Assembly (NCBI GenBank): GCA_019508115.1
Contig: JAEKMC010000086.1
Coordinates: forward strand, 1 to 39,299
Direction: 5' to 3'
DNA length: 39,299 nt
DNA from: Sphingomonas sp.
GTDB taxonomy: Bacteria; Pseudomonadota; Alphaproteobacteria; Sphingomonadales; Sphingomonadaceae
This document shows positions 21,848 to 30,766 of this stretch, piece by piece (within the stretch, counting starts at the first letter, position 1; the number at the start of each line of letters is the position of its first letter). Under the pieces are notes generated by a model. The model was given only the letters and a program-made list of their open reading frames with translations, did no database searches and was not told the DNA's origin. Position numbers and translations under genes: made by a program.

Positions 21848-23314
21848 ATGAGTGACCCCAAGAAGCACCCGACGCAGCTCGGCAAGTACCGCATCACCGA
21901 AGTGCTCGGTGAGGGCGCGATGGGCGTCGTCTACAAGGGCTTTGACCCCGACATCCAGCGCACCGTCGCGCTGAAGACCATCCGCCAGCAGATCGACGCC
22001 GACGACGACAGCCCGGGCGGCGCCGCCTCGCGCTTTCGCAACGAAGCCCAGGCCGCCGGCCGGCTGGGCCACCCGGGCATCGTCGCCGTCTACGACTTCG
22101 GCCGCGACCAGCAGATCGCCTACATCGCGATGGAGTTCGTCGAGGGCCGGTCGCTGGCGAGTTATCTCAGCGCCAAGCTGCGCTTCACCGACACCGACAT
22201 CCCCGGCATCATGAGCCAGCTGCTCGATGCGCTGGGGCATGCGCACGAGAACGGCGTCTGGCACCGAGACGTCAAGCCCAGCAACATCATCATGACGGCC
22301 AGCGGCCGCCTGAAGGTCGCCGACTTCGGCATCGCGCGCATCGAGAGCACCAGCCTCACGCAGACCCACTACATGGTCGGCACGCCCAGCCACATGGCGC
22401 CCGAGCAATTCCTCGGCAAGCCCATGGACCGGCGCGTGGACATCTATGGCGCCGGCGTCGTGCTCTACCAGCTGCTGACCGGCCGCGCGCCGTTTGCCGG
22501 CACGACCGAGGCGCTGATGTACAAGGTCGTCAACGAAGACCCCATGCCGCCGTCCATGGTCGAAGGCGCCGACCGCCCCGGCTGGTTCGACGCCATCATC
22601 CGCCGGGCACTCGCCAAGCGCGCGACCGACCGCTTCGCCACCGCCTACGAGTTCAAGCAGGCCCTCGTCACCGGCGCCGGACGCAGCATCGACGACAGCA
22701 GCTGGGAACGCACCCTCATGATGGCTCCGCCGCGGGCCGCGCAGCCGCCGCAGTCGCCTCCCACCTTCGCGCCGCCATCCACGGCCGGGGGATCCAGCGG
22801 TGCACCGCCTGCCACGCACTGGGACAAGGCCCAACTCACGCAGGCCGAGCAGACGCTGGCCAAGCATGTCGGGCCACTCGCCAGCGTCCTCGTGCGCCGC
22901 GCCGCACGCGAATGCCAGGACTTGAACGAGCTCTACAGCAAGCTGGCCGAACAGGTCAGCGACCCACGGGCGCGCGACGCCTTCTTGGGTCAGGCCAGCT
23001 TGGTCACCGGCGGCAGCGTGAAGACGGCGGGCAGCACCGCCGGTGCGGCGCCCGGCTCCAAGGGCACGAAAGGCTCGGCGGGTTCGGCCGGTTCAGCCTC
23101 GGCCACCGCCATCGGCGGGCCGCTGAACGAGGCGGTCATGGACAAGGCCCAGGTGTTGCTGGCCCAGCATGTCGGGCCCATCGCCAAGGTGCTGGTCAAG
23201 CGCGCAGCGGCCGGGACGGACAGCCGGGCGGTGTTCTTCAATCGGCTGGCGGAGGCGGTGAGCGATGCGAAGGCGAGGGAGAAGCTACTGAAGGAGCTCG
23301 GCCGATTGCCCTGA
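21848..23314 (+). CDS. Hanks-type serine/threonine protein kinase with duplicated C-terminal module
   Basis: This 488-aa protein has a full kinase domain at residues 10-270: Gly-loop LGEGAMGVVYKG, VALKTI with the catalytic Lys, HRDVKPSNI, DFGIAR and APEQF. A Pro/Ala linker follows at about 285-325. After it come two related modules of about 55 residues: AEQTLAKHVGPLASVLVRRA...LYSKLAEQVSD and AQVLLAQHVGPIAKVLVKRA...FFNRLAEAVSD, separated by a Gly/Ser/Ala-rich spacer. No membrane helix is seen, so it is cytosolic. The tandem helical modules may dock substrates or oligomerise. It forms an operon with the heme/HAMP sensor. Confidence 0.92.
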   Translation: MSDPKKHPTQLGKYRITEVLGEGAMGVVYKGFDPDIQRTVALKTIRQQIDADDDSPGGAASRFRNEAQAAGRLGHPGIVAVYDFGRDQQIAYIAMEFVEGRSLASYLSAKLRFTDTDIPGIMSQLLDALGHAHENGVWHRDVKPSNIIMTASGRLKVADFGIARIESTSLTQTHYMVGTPSHMAPEQFLGKPMDRRVDIYGAGVVLYQLLTGRAPFAGTTEALMYKVVNEDPMPPSMVEGADRPGWFDAIIRRALAKRATDRFATAYEFKQALVTGAGRSIDDSSWERTLMMAPPRAAQPPQSPPTFAPPSTAGGSSGAPPATHWDKAQLTQAEQTLAKHVGPLASVLVRRAARECQDLNELYSKLAEQVSDPRARDAFLGQASLVTGGSVKTAGSTAGAAPGSKGTKGSAGSAGSASATAIGGPLNEAVMDKAQVLLAQHVGPIAKVLVKRAAAGTDSRAVFFNRLAEAVSDAKAREKLLKELGRLP

Positions 23315-23502
23315 GATTCCGGCGGGTTCTCCGGCGCGCTCATCGCCCTTGCCGATGGGGAATAGGACCACGCGAGTCCCCGGCGAATCCGTGAGGACGC
23401 CACGCAAGGGCAGGCTGCGGCGTTGTCACGACGCCAAGCGAAGCATGGAAGGCGGCGGCAGTTCTTACCATCGCGCCCCGTTCCTGTTTCCTGATTCGCA
23501 CG

Positions 23503-24273
23503 ATGTTCCGTCCCAGCGTTTTTGTCTGTCTCGCAACTTGCAGCCTGTCTGCCGCCCTCTTGTCCGCCTGCGGAGGCGGTGGAGATGGAGGCAGCCCAAC
23601 ACCCCTCGATACGGCCGGCGCCTGGTTTGCGGACGAGACGGCGAGCGGCGGCTCCGCCGGCATGCTGCTCACCGTGGGGGACACAGCCTATGGCTTTGAA
23701 ACGCAAGGCTCCGCCGTACGCTACTTCAAGGGTGCCGGCTACAGCTCCGACGGCGAGAACTACACCTTCGGCGCCAGCCGGTATGACGAGGTCAACACCG
23801 GCGGGGCGATCACGACCGTCCAGGGAAAGCTGGAAGGCAAGTTCATCCCTGGCACATCACCGAGCAAGCTGTTCATCACCTTCGGGGCCATGGGCGGCGT
23901 AGCGAACCAGTTCTCGCCCTTGAGGGCAGACCCGGCCACAGCCAACGTCGCGGCAGTGGCCGATCTGCGGGACTTCGCCGTCCGCTTCCCGTTGACGGCC
24001 GGCAGTCTCACCCTGACGGCGCAGTCCGCCACGGCGGCAACGCTGAGCGGGACCGGCGTGAATGGCTGCACCATCAGCGGCACACTGAGCCAGCCGCGCG
24101 TCGACCGCAACATTTGGGCGGTCAAGTTGAATCAGACCGTTTGCAGCGATGCGACCCGCAACGGCATCGCCACGACGGGCCTAGCCGTTCTTTACAAGTC
24201 CGGCGCCAAGCTCAACCTCCTCATCCTGGGTGAGGACGGTCGCGCCTGGACCCTGGTGTCATCGTCCTACTGA
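23503..24273 (+). CDS. Putative lipoprotein of unknown function
   Basis: This 256-aa protein starts MFRPSVFVCLATCSLSAALL and has a lipobox LLSAC followed by a Gly-rich linker, so it is exported and lipidated. The mature part is beta-rich with repeated Gly/Thr/Ser patches (GMLLTVGDTAYGFETQG, NGCTISGTLSQ) like small beta-sandwich or calycin-type outer-membrane lipoproteins common in Burkholderiales. Two cysteines (GCTIS and TVCSD) could form a disulfide. It stands alone, 188 bases after the kinase gene. I see no enzymatic motif. The 338 bases that follow (24274-24611) hold no gene I can define, only short degenerate minus-strand open stretches. Confidence 0.8.
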   Translation: MFRPSVFVCLATCSLSAALLSACGGGGDGGSPTPLDTAGAWFADETASGGSAGMLLTVGDTAYGFETQGSAVRYFKGAGYSSDGENYTFGASRYDEVNTGGAITTVQGKLEGKFIPGTSPSKLFITFGAMGGVANQFSPLRADPATANVAAVADLRDFAVRFPLTAGSLTLTAQSATAATLSGTGVNGCTISGTLSQPRVDRNIWAVKLNQTVCSDATRNGIATTGLAVLYKSGAKLNLLILGEDGRAWTLVSSSY

Positions 24274-24611
24274 GCATTCGAGCTGCCCTCAGAGCCGCTC
24301 AAGCCGCAGCCACGAAATCCCACCGATAGCTGGGCGGCGTCATGCCGCTACCGCACCGGGTGCGCGCACAGGCGACGCCGCAGCCGAACTTGTTGCCATC
24401 AGACGCAGGATGGACAGAAGAATTGCGCCGGCGCCATCAACGCCGGGCTACTTCTCGTCGTCCTCCGTGAGCCAGGGACCGTAGCCGTTAACTCGTTTGG
24501 GGGTGGCCGGCCTGCGAATCGCGATGCGGCCGGCTCGGGAAGCTGCCAATCCAGTAGACGACCAACGGCCCGATCACGGGATCACGCAGGCCAGTTGGGA
24601 TCGGGGGCGGG

Positions 24612-25559
24612 TCATGTGACTTCCAGACCCGAAATCTCAGCAGTTCTCCCATAGATCAACACCTTGAGGCCGCGGTCCTCCGACACATCCCCAAACGCCG
24701 CCGGATTCGCCACCCGCTCGACAAAGCTCAGCTCCGGCGCGTTTTCCGCCACCACGTCGCGCAAGAACTCCAACCCCAACTTCGGCGTGTTCAAACACAG
24801 CAGCGCCATCCCACCCGGCGCCAGCAGCGACGGCAGCCGCCGCGCCAGCCGCGCGTAGTCCTTGGTCGCGACAAAGCTGCCCTTCTGGAAGCTGGGCGGG
24901 TCGCAGATGACGAGGTCGTAAGGCCCGCCGCGGGTCAGCTTGCCCCAAGAGTTGAAGATGTCGTGGGGCAGGAATTTCGCGCCGCGCTCGACACCGTTGA
25001 GCGCGTGGTTGCGTCGGCCGATGGCCAGCGCGCCGTCACTCATGTCCACGTTGACGACCTCGGCTGCGCCGGCCTGCAGCGCCACCACGGAGAAGGCGCA
25101 GGTGTAGGCGAACAGGTTCAGCACCTTGGCGCCCGGCTGCACGTGCTCGCGCACCCAGCGCCGGCCCTCGGCCATGTCGAGGAACAGCCCGTGGTTCTGG
25201 CCGCGCAGCAGGTGCACAAGGTAGCGCGTGCCGGCCTCGGTAACGATGTGCGGCTCGGGTACCGCACCGGCCATCAGCCGCGTGTCGGTGCGGCCGCCTT
25301 CCTGGCGGCATTGGTAGACCCAGTTCAGCGGCTCGCCTTCCGACGCGATCTCGCGCCACCGCGTTTCGAGCGCGGCACCGAGGGCAGCCAACGCCTCATC
25401 GGCCAGCGGCTCGAAGCTGGTCAGCAGCAGCACGGGCGGGTAGGCGTCCAGCGCCAGGTGCTCACAGCCGGGGAAGCGGCCGCCGCGGCCATGGAAGAGG
25501 CGCTGGGCGTCGGTCGGGACCTCTGCCAGCGAGGCCATCGTGTCGAGCAGGGCTTGCAT
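24612..25559 (-). CDS. Class I SAM-dependent methyltransferase, RlmI/RlmK-like
   Basis: The track ORF is far too long because it runs through the glutaminase on the other strand. I start at MQALLDTMASL (25559), giving 315 aa. The catalytic half has the SAM motif VLNLFAYTCAFSVVALQAGA, an acidic loop VVNVDMSDGAL, and CDPPSFQKG, the (D/N)PPxF motif of the YccW/RlmI and RlmK rRNA methyltransferases. The sequence YLVHLLRGQNHGLFLDMAEG before the SAM site is typical of the PF10672-like group. A 23S rRNA base is the likely substrate, but the exact position cannot be read. It is divergent from glutaminase with 33 bases between starts. Confidence 0.87.
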   Translation of the reverse strand: MQALLDTMASLAEVPTDAQRLFHGRGGRFPGCEHLALDAYPPVLLLTSFEPLADEALAALGAALETRWREIASEGEPLNWVYQCRQEGGRTDTRLMAGAVPEPHIVTEAGTRYLVHLLRGQNHGLFLDMAEGRRWVREHVQPGAKVLNLFAYTCAFSVVALQAGAAEVVNVDMSDGALAIGRRNHALNGVERGAKFLPHDIFNSWGKLTRGGPYDLVICDPPSFQKGSFVATKDYARLARRLPSLLAPGGMALLCLNTPKLGLEFLRDVVAENAPELSFVERVANPAAFGDVSEDRGLKVLIYGRTAEISGLEVT

Positions 25560-25592
25560 GGCCGCGATTGTCCCGGGGCCAGAATGTCCGGC

Positions 25593-26504
25593 ATGGACTT
25601 TCAAACCATCCTCGACGAGATCAACACCGAGCTGCGCCCGCTGCTGGGCACGGGCGGCAAGGTGGCGAGCTACATCCCGGCACTGGCGCGCGTGTCGCCG
25701 CTGCAGTTCGGCATCGCGCTGCGCACCTGCGCGGGCCAGACGGCGCAGGCCGGCGACAGCGCGACGCCGTTCTCCATCCAGAGCATGTCCAAGATGTTCT
25801 CGCTGACGCTGGCCATCCGCGCTTTGGGCGAGGCGATGTGGGACCGCATCGGCCGCGAGCCCTCGGGCAGTCCGTTCAACTCGCTGGTGCAACTGGAGTC
25901 GGAGCGCGGCATCCCGCGCAACCCCTTCATCAATGCCGGCGCCATCGCGGTGGCGGACCGGCTGGTGTCGCAGGGCGATGCCAAGGTCGAGCTGCTGGCG
26001 CTGCTGGGCCGGCTGTGCGGCGAGCCCATCCACATCGACGCGGAGGTCGCGCGGTCCGAAGCCGACACCGGCTTTCGCAACACGGCGCTGGCCAACTTCA
26101 TGAAGGGCTTCGGCACGCTGGACAACGACGTGGCCACGGTGCTGGACGTCTACTTCAACCAGTGCGCCATCGCGATGAGCTGCGAGCAGGTGGCCTGCGC
26201 CGCCGGCTACCTGTGCCGCGACGGCCGCCATCCGCTGGCCGGCACACCCGTGCTCAGCGCGGCGCAGGCGCGGCGCGTCAACGCGCTGATGCTGACCTGC
26301 GGCACCTACGACGCGGCGGGCGAGTTCGCCTTCCGCATCGGCCTGCCGTGCAAGAGCGGCGTGGGCGGCGGCATCGTCGCCGTGGTGCCGGACCGGCTCA
26401 GCCTGTGCGTCTGGTCGCCCGGGCTCGATGGCACCGGCAATTCGTGGCTGGGGCGGCAGGCGCTGGAGCTGTTCGTGGCGAAGACGGGGTTGTCCGTCTT
26501 CTGA
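25593..26504 (+). CDS. glsA: Glutaminase
   Basis: This is a 303-aa protein, the usual size for bacterial glutaminase (about 305-310 aa). It deaminates L-glutamine to glutamate and ammonia in the cytosol. The serine-beta-lactamase-like fold shows KVASYIPALARV, the catalytic FSIQSMSK (S-x-x-K), NPFINAGAIAV and CGTYDAAGEFAFRIGLPCKSGVGGGI motifs. The start is MDFQTILDEIN (ATG 25593); an ATG nine bases upstream (MSG) is also possible. Downstream the thioredoxin-like gene converges 2 bases away. Confidence 0.95.
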   Translation: MDFQTILDEINTELRPLLGTGGKVASYIPALARVSPLQFGIALRTCAGQTAQAGDSATPFSIQSMSKMFSLTLAIRALGEAMWDRIGREPSGSPFNSLVQLESERGIPRNPFINAGAIAVADRLVSQGDAKVELLALLGRLCGEPIHIDAEVARSEADTGFRNTALANFMKGFGTLDNDVATVLDVYFNQCAIAMSCEQVACAAGYLCRDGRHPLAGTPVLSAAQARRVNALMLTCGTYDAAGEFAFRIGLPCKSGVGGGIVAVVPDRLSLCVWSPGLDGTGNSWLGRQALELFVAKTGLSVF

Positions 26505-26506
26505 GA

Positions 26507-27112
26507 TCAGCTGGCGTACTTGACCGAACAACCGTAAGGCCGCGTCGACGCCTTCTCCACCTTGCGCCCCGCCGCCACGGCGGCCAGGGCCTCGGCGACA
26601 TAGGGCTCGGCCTTGCTGATGTCCGCCTTGTCGGTCGTCGCGAGGCTGTCGATGCCGCCCTTGTAGACCAGCGTGCCGTCGGCCTTGATGACGTACATGT
26701 GCGGCGTCGTCTGCGCGCCGTAGAGGCGGCCGAGGTCGCCCTTGGGGTCGAGCAGCGTCGCGGTGGGCGCGGCGCCGCGCTCGGCGTTGAGCCTGGCGGC
26801 CGCGGCGCCGTCGACATAGCCCTGCTGGCCCGGTGCCGACGAGATCACCTGCAGCCAGACGACGCCCTTGGCCGTCGCGGCCTTCTGCTGGCTTTGCATG
26901 TTGCCGCTGCCGTAGTGCTTCTTCACGTAGGGGCAGTCGTGGTTGGTCCACTCCAGCACGACGGTCCTGCCCTTGAAGTCGGCCAGCGAGATGGTCTTGC
27001 CGTCGGCCGTCGTGGCCGTGAAGGCGGGAGCCGGCGCGTCCACCGTGGCGGCGGCGTGGGCCAGGGCCGGCGCGATCAGCAAGGCGAGCAGGATGCGGCG
27101 AATGATCTTCAT
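26507..27112 (-). CDS. Periplasmic thioredoxin-like (AhpC/TSA-type) protein
   Basis: This 201-aa protein has a signal peptide (MKIIRRILLALLIAPALAHA). The mature part is thioredoxin-like: FTATTADGKTISLADFKGR, VVLEWTNHDCPYVKKHYGSG, TPHMYVIKADGTLVYKGGID. The redox site has a single Cys (CPYVKK) instead of CxxC, as in the Burkholderiales peroxiredoxin-type relatives. A second Cys lies near the C-terminus (YGCSVKYAS). It begins within the stop of dsbD (ATGA overlap), so it is likely reduced by DsbD, or supports thiol redox in the periplasm. Confidence 0.88.
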   Translation of the reverse strand: MKIIRRILLALLIAPALAHAAATVDAPAPAFTATTADGKTISLADFKGRTVVLEWTNHDCPYVKKHYGSGNMQSQQKAATAKGVVWLQVISSAPGQQGYVDGAAAARLNAERGAAPTATLLDPKGDLGRLYGAQTTPHMYVIKADGTLVYKGGIDSLATTDKADISKAEPYVAEALAAVAAGRKVEKASTRPYGCSVKYAS

Positions 27113-29091
27113 GACGAACTCCTGGGCGTGGCCGAAACGGCCTCGACGAGAAGGCCGGGGGTGAGGATCTGCGGCAGCACCTGCGCCTCGGTGGCGCCCG
27201 GCGCGTAGAACAGGTAGAGCGGCACGCCGGAGCGGCCGTTGGCTTTGAGCACCGCAGTGATCCTGGGGTCTTCGCGGGTCCAGTCGCCCTTCAGGTAGAC
27301 GACGCCGGCCTTGGCGAAGGCCTCGGTCACTTCGGGCCGCGACAGCGCCACGCGTTCGTTGACGAGGCAGGAGATGCACCAGGCCGCCGTCAGGTTGACG
27401 AACACCGGCTTGTTCTGCGCGCGCAGATCGGCCAGGCGCTCGGCGCTGTAGGGCTCGATGGCGGACTCGCCGGCCACCGCGTGCGCCTCGGCCGTGGCGG
27501 GCTTGATCCAGGCCGCCGCGCCCAGCGCCAGCACGACGCTGACGACGGCCGCAGCCGTGCCCAGCAGGCTCGCGCCGCTGGCATTGCGCCACCACAGGCC
27601 GAAGGTCATCAACACCAGGCCGCCGAGCGCCAGCGCCACGCCGTCCGGCCCGGCCTGCTGAGCCAGCACCCACAGCAGCCAGACGACGGCCGCGTACATC
27701 GGAAAGGCCAGGGCCTGCTTGAACTTGTCCATCCACGCACCCGGGCGCGGCAGCCAGCGCTGCGCGGCCGGCCAGAACGCGAGGATCAGGAAGGGCAGCG
27801 CCAGACCCAGGCCCAGCGCCAGGAACACGGCCAGCATGACCGCCGCCGGCTGCGCCAGCGCGAACGCCAGCGCTGCGCCCATGAAGGGCGCCGTGCACGG
27901 CGTGGCGACCACCGCCGCCAGCACGCCGGTGGCCACGACCAGCACGAACACCGGCGAATGGAACTGGAAGCCCCAGCCCACCTGCTGGCCGCCGGCGCGC
28001 AGCGCGATCAGCACGGCCGCCAGCACCGCGAAACTGGCCAGCACGCCGGCCGTGTAGGCCAGGCCTTCGGCCTTGTGGTTGCCCTTGTTCACCAGCGCCA
28101 GCGCCTTGATGGACAGCACCGGGAAGACGCAGGGCATCAGGTTCAGGATCAGGCCGCCGACCAGCGCCAGCGCCAGGGCCGGCAGCAGGCCGAGGTCGCT
28201 CTCGGGCGCAGGGGTCGGCGCTGCGGCGTCGGCCGCCGGCGCGTTCAGGTCGGCCGGGCCGGGGCCCTTGCCGGCGCCCTCCGGCATGGGCGCGGAGACG
28301 TTCCAGGCCTGCTCGCCGGCGGCGGTCGTCAGCACGATGACGCCGGACAGTGGCTTGCCGGCGGCCAGTGGTTCATCGCCGGCCGGCAACTCCAGCGCCC
28401 AGCCCGCGCCGTCGGCCTTCAGCGCCTGCGGCGCGCTGTGGGCGACAGCGCCCCAGGTGTCGGCGAAGAAATAGGCCTTGGTGACGCCGGCAGTCGGGCC
28501 GCCGAGCCTCACGCCCTGAGCCACGGGCTTGAGCGTCACCGCGAACGGCGCGGGCTTGGGGATGGCGCCGCGCCACTCTTCGATCTGGGCCGCATCGGCG
28601 CCAGCCTTGGCTTCGGCGGCCGAACCCACAACAGGCAGATCCAGCCCCAGCGACACCTGCTCGGGGATGCAGACGTCCTTGCAGACCAGCCATTTCACCT
28701 CGGCCGTCGGCTTGAAGCGGCCGCCGGGCTTGGCGTCCGCCGGCACGGTCAGGTCGACGAGCAGGGCCGCGCGGCCCTCGTAGCCGTAGTTGACGATGGG
28801 GCCGATGGCCTGGATGGCGGGCGTCGGCCACTGCAGCGGGCCGGCCTGGGCGCCCGCCCAGTCGATGCTGGTCGCCTGGCCGGAGTCGCCGGGGTTTTGC
28901 CAGTAGGTGTGCCAGTGCGGCTTGATGTTCTGCTCCAGCGCCACCGTGAAGCGCTGGCCCGGCGCGACCACGGCCTGGCTGGACACGAGGCGGGCCTGCA
29001 CATGCTCGGTCGACGCCTGCGGAGATGCGGCGAAAGCAGCCAGCGGAACAGCCAGCAGGGCGAGAAAAACAGGGCGCAGGAGCGAGAGCAT
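27109..29091 (-). CDS. dsbD: DsbD/ScsB-type thiol:disulfide interchange protein
   Basis: This 660-aa protein brings cytosolic reducing power across the inner membrane. A signal peptide (MLSLLRPVFLALLAVPLAAFA) precedes a periplasmic N-terminal domain of the ScsB type with a Cys pair (WLVCKDVCIPEQ). About eight transmembrane helices follow from residue 295 (LLPALALALVGGLILNLMPCV, with a second Cys in ATPCTAPFMG). The C-terminal thioredoxin domain carries TAAWCISCLVNE (CxxC). All three cysteine pairs of the relay are present. It shares an ATGA overlap with the thioredoxin-like gene downstream. Confidence 0.93.
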   Translation of the reverse strand: MLSLLRPVFLALLAVPLAAFAASPQASTEHVQARLVSSQAVVAPGQRFTVALEQNIKPHWHTYWQNPGDSGQATSIDWAGAQAGPLQWPTPAIQAIGPIVNYGYEGRAALLVDLTVPADAKPGGRFKPTAEVKWLVCKDVCIPEQVSLGLDLPVVGSAAEAKAGADAAQIEEWRGAIPKPAPFAVTLKPVAQGVRLGGPTAGVTKAYFFADTWGAVAHSAPQALKADGAGWALELPAGDEPLAAGKPLSGVIVLTTAAGEQAWNVSAPMPEGAGKGPGPADLNAPAADAAAPTPAPESDLGLLPALALALVGGLILNLMPCVFPVLSIKALALVNKGNHKAEGLAYTAGVLASFAVLAAVLIALRAGGQQVGWGFQFHSPVFVLVVATGVLAAVVATPCTAPFMGAALAFALAQPAAVMLAVFLALGLGLALPFLILAFWPAAQRWLPRPGAWMDKFKQALAFPMYAAVVWLLWVLAQQAGPDGVALALGGLVLMTFGLWWRNASGASLLGTAAAVVSVVLALGAAAWIKPATAEAHAVAGESAIEPYSAERLADLRAQNKPVFVNLTAAWCISCLVNERVALSRPEVTEAFAKAGVVYLKGDWTREDPRITAVLKANGRSGVPLYLFYAPGATEAQVLPQILTPGLLVEAVSATPRSSS

Positions 29092-29138
29092 CCTGAAATG
29101 CTAGGGCAAAGCGCTTTCACCCCGATTAGTCACCCCGT

Positions 29139-29681
29139 TTAGTCACCCCGTCGCGACAGGCCGGTCCGGACGAATTCGTCAAAGGCCGCCCACAGCGGCG
29201 CGAAGCGTTCCGGCGCGCCTTCCAACAAGGCCAGCGCGTGCAGTCCGGCCTCCAGCGTCGACAGCTGGCCGGGGCGGTGGGCACGGCGCAGTGCATAGCG
29301 CGACGGCTGCTCGGGCAGGGCCAGGCGCGGCAGCCCGGCCAGCCAGGGGTTCGCGGCCAGCAGGCGGCGGCTCTGGCGCCAGCTGCCGTCGAGCAGGATC
29401 AGGCGAGTGACATTCGTCGGCGGCGCGGCTGAGACCTCGCCGGGGTAGAGCAGCGCCGTGCCGGGGCCGGCCAGGGCGGCGTCGAAGGCCTCGCCGCGGA
29501 GCAACTGCGCGGCCGGGCTCAGGCCCAGCGTCAGGAAGGTGGCCGTGTTCTTCGCGTGTCCGGCTTCGGCAGGGTGCTGCAGGATCAGCAGCCCGGTGCG
29601 CACGGCCACGGGCGCCGGCAGCGCCGCGCACAGGCAGGTGGGCGCCGGGCGCTCGCAGCGCGGGCAGACCGCGCGCGGCAT
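29139..29681 (-). CDS. tapT: DTW-domain tRNA-uridine aminocarboxypropyltransferase (TapT)
   Basis: This 180-aa DTW-domain protein transfers the 3-amino-3-carboxypropyl group from SAM to uridine in the tRNA variable loop (acp3U47). A zinc-binding N-terminus reads CPRCERPAPTCLCAAL. The DTW motif appears as LLDGSWRQSRRL, with the common DGSW form of DGTW. NTATFLTLGLSP and YALRRAHRPGQLSTLEA are also typical. It starts 4 bases after the membrane protein gene stops, so they are co-transcribed. Confidence 0.88.
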   Translation of the reverse strand: MPRAVCPRCERPAPTCLCAALPAPVAVRTGLLILQHPAEAGHAKNTATFLTLGLSPAAQLLRGEAFDAALAGPGTALLYPGEVSAAPPTNVTRLILLDGSWRQSRRLLAANPWLAGLPRLALPEQPSRYALRRAHRPGQLSTLEAGLHALALLEGAPERFAPLWAAFDEFVRTGLSRRGD

Positions 29682-29684
29682 GGC

Positions 29685-30266
29685 TCAGTGCACGCTGGGC
29701 GGCGCGATGGTGTGCGGCCCGATGGTCGACACGGTGCTGTCGGCGCCGGCATCCGCCTGCGGCGCATCCTCACCGGGGCGGCGGCGCGAGCGCGAGGTGG
29801 GCAGGCCAACCTGGCGCCTCTTGGCCAGCGCGCCAGCAACCCAGACGCCGCCGATCACGCCAAAGATGTTCATGGCGCCGAACAGCGGCGCTGCGTTGGA
29901 TGACAGCAGCATGCTCTGCAGCGGCGCCGAGTAGGACCGCGGCTTCAATGCGAAGCTGAAGGCGCCGAAGATCAGCCAACCCGCCCAGGCCACGCCGATG
30001 CCCGCCATCATCCACGCGACGTAAGGGCGGTGGCGGCGGCGCTGCGGGCGCAGCGTCAGATAGCCCCAAATGGCCGCGGCGACGAAAAGCAGCGCCGCGA
30101 TGGCGACGGCCTCGCCCAGCATGACGGGCAGGCTGCTGCGCCCGCCCAGCGAGGTATAGACCTGGCGCGGCAGCCCGGTGTTGGCGTACTTCATGGCCGC
30201 GCCAGCGCCAAAGCAGTACAGCAGGACGCCGGAGAAGAAGGCGACGGAACGGCGGGCAGCTTTCAT
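29685..30266 (-). CDS. Four-helix membrane protein of unknown function
   Basis: I start at MKAARRSVAFFSGVLLYC (30266), because the extra upstream codons in the track read through a short intergenic region. The 193-aa product has four hydrophobic helices (SVAFFSGVLLYCFGAGA; AVAIAALLFVAAAIWGYL; WMMAGIGVAWAGWLIFGAF; FGAMNIFGVIGGVWVAGAL) and a Ser/Arg/Pro-rich cytoplasmic tail. No catalytic or transport motif is seen. It precedes the TapT gene in one operon. Confidence 0.75.
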   Translation of the reverse strand: MKAARRSVAFFSGVLLYCFGAGAAMKYANTGLPRQVYTSLGGRSSLPVMLGEAVAIAALLFVAAAIWGYLTLRPQRRRHRPYVAWMMAGIGVAWAGWLIFGAFSFALKPRSYSAPLQSMLLSSNAAPLFGAMNIFGVIGGVWVAGALAKRRQVGLPTSRSRRRPGEDAPQADAGADSTVSTIGPHTIAPPSVH

Positions 30267-30345
30267 GGGGGCGCATTTTCGGCCCCAGCCGGTGCGTCGA
30301 CCGTCACAGGATCCCCGGCGGCGCGACGGAGTCCACGCTCGGGAA

Positions 30346-30384
30346 CAAAACAAAGCCCGCCGTCCGGAGGCCGGGTGGCGGGCT
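30346..30384 (-). terminator. Rho-independent terminator for the 57-aa gene
   Basis: On the minus strand AGCCCGCC...GGCGGGCT forms a stem (30354-30384) followed by TTTGTTTTG. It lies 60 bases after the stop of the small gene at 30447-30620. Confidence 0.75.
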
Positions 30385-30446
30385 GGTGAGGGGGTTGCGA
30401 CTCGGTCATCCGGCCTGCAAGCCGGATGGATGTCGCGGCGCGCGGC

Positions 30447-30620
30447 TCAGCGCTTGCGGTCGAATCGCATCGCGCGGGCCAGGCCGCGGCGCTCGCCGCT
30501 GTAGAAACCGGTGTCGAAGGCTTCGTGCTTGCGGCCCTTGTCCGCGCTCCAGTCCAGGCCCATCTCGGGCACGGGGAGGCGGCGGTGCTGCGGTTCGGTA
30601 CGGGGATGGATCTTCATCAT
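30447..30620 (-). CDS. Small 57-aa basic protein (below ORF-track cutoff)
   Basis: A minus-strand frame encodes MMKIHPRTEPQHRRLPVPEM and on to GLDWSADKGRKHEAFDTGFY...AMRFDRKR, followed by TGA and then a good terminator. The AGGCAGACAGCC before the ATG may serve as a weak ribosome site. The protein is rich in Arg/Lys with aromatic anchors and has no membrane segment. I do not recognise it. The terminator and the protein-like composition support a real gene. Confidence 0.6.
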   Translation of the reverse strand: MMKIHPRTEPQHRRLPVPEMGLDWSADKGRKHEAFDTGFYSGERRGLARAMRFDRKR

Positions 30621-30766
30621 GGCTGTCTGCCTGTCTCGCGACCGGAAGGCGGCGCGATTGGGGGCACAACGCAGCCCGTTTCGGGCTGGTTGACAAGCCA
30701 GATCACATTTCTTTGCCTGCGTCTTACCGACAATGCCGGCTTTCGAACCGCCCGGGACCCCCTGCG

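Noticed and set aside
24274-24611. Degenerate minus-strand open stretches after the lipoprotein
   Set aside because: Short peptides such as VNGYGPWLTEDDEK look protein-like but lack a start and are bounded by stops. They may be gene debris and cannot be assigned.
24612-26951. 779-aa minus-strand ORF
   Set aside because: Only the part from 25559 down to 24612 is a methyltransferase. The rest is the antisense shadow of glutaminase and low-complexity GC-rich reading.
30672-30688. CAGCCCG-ttt-CGGGCTG hairpin as a terminator or operator
   Set aside because: No T tract follows on either strand and no paired gene end fits.
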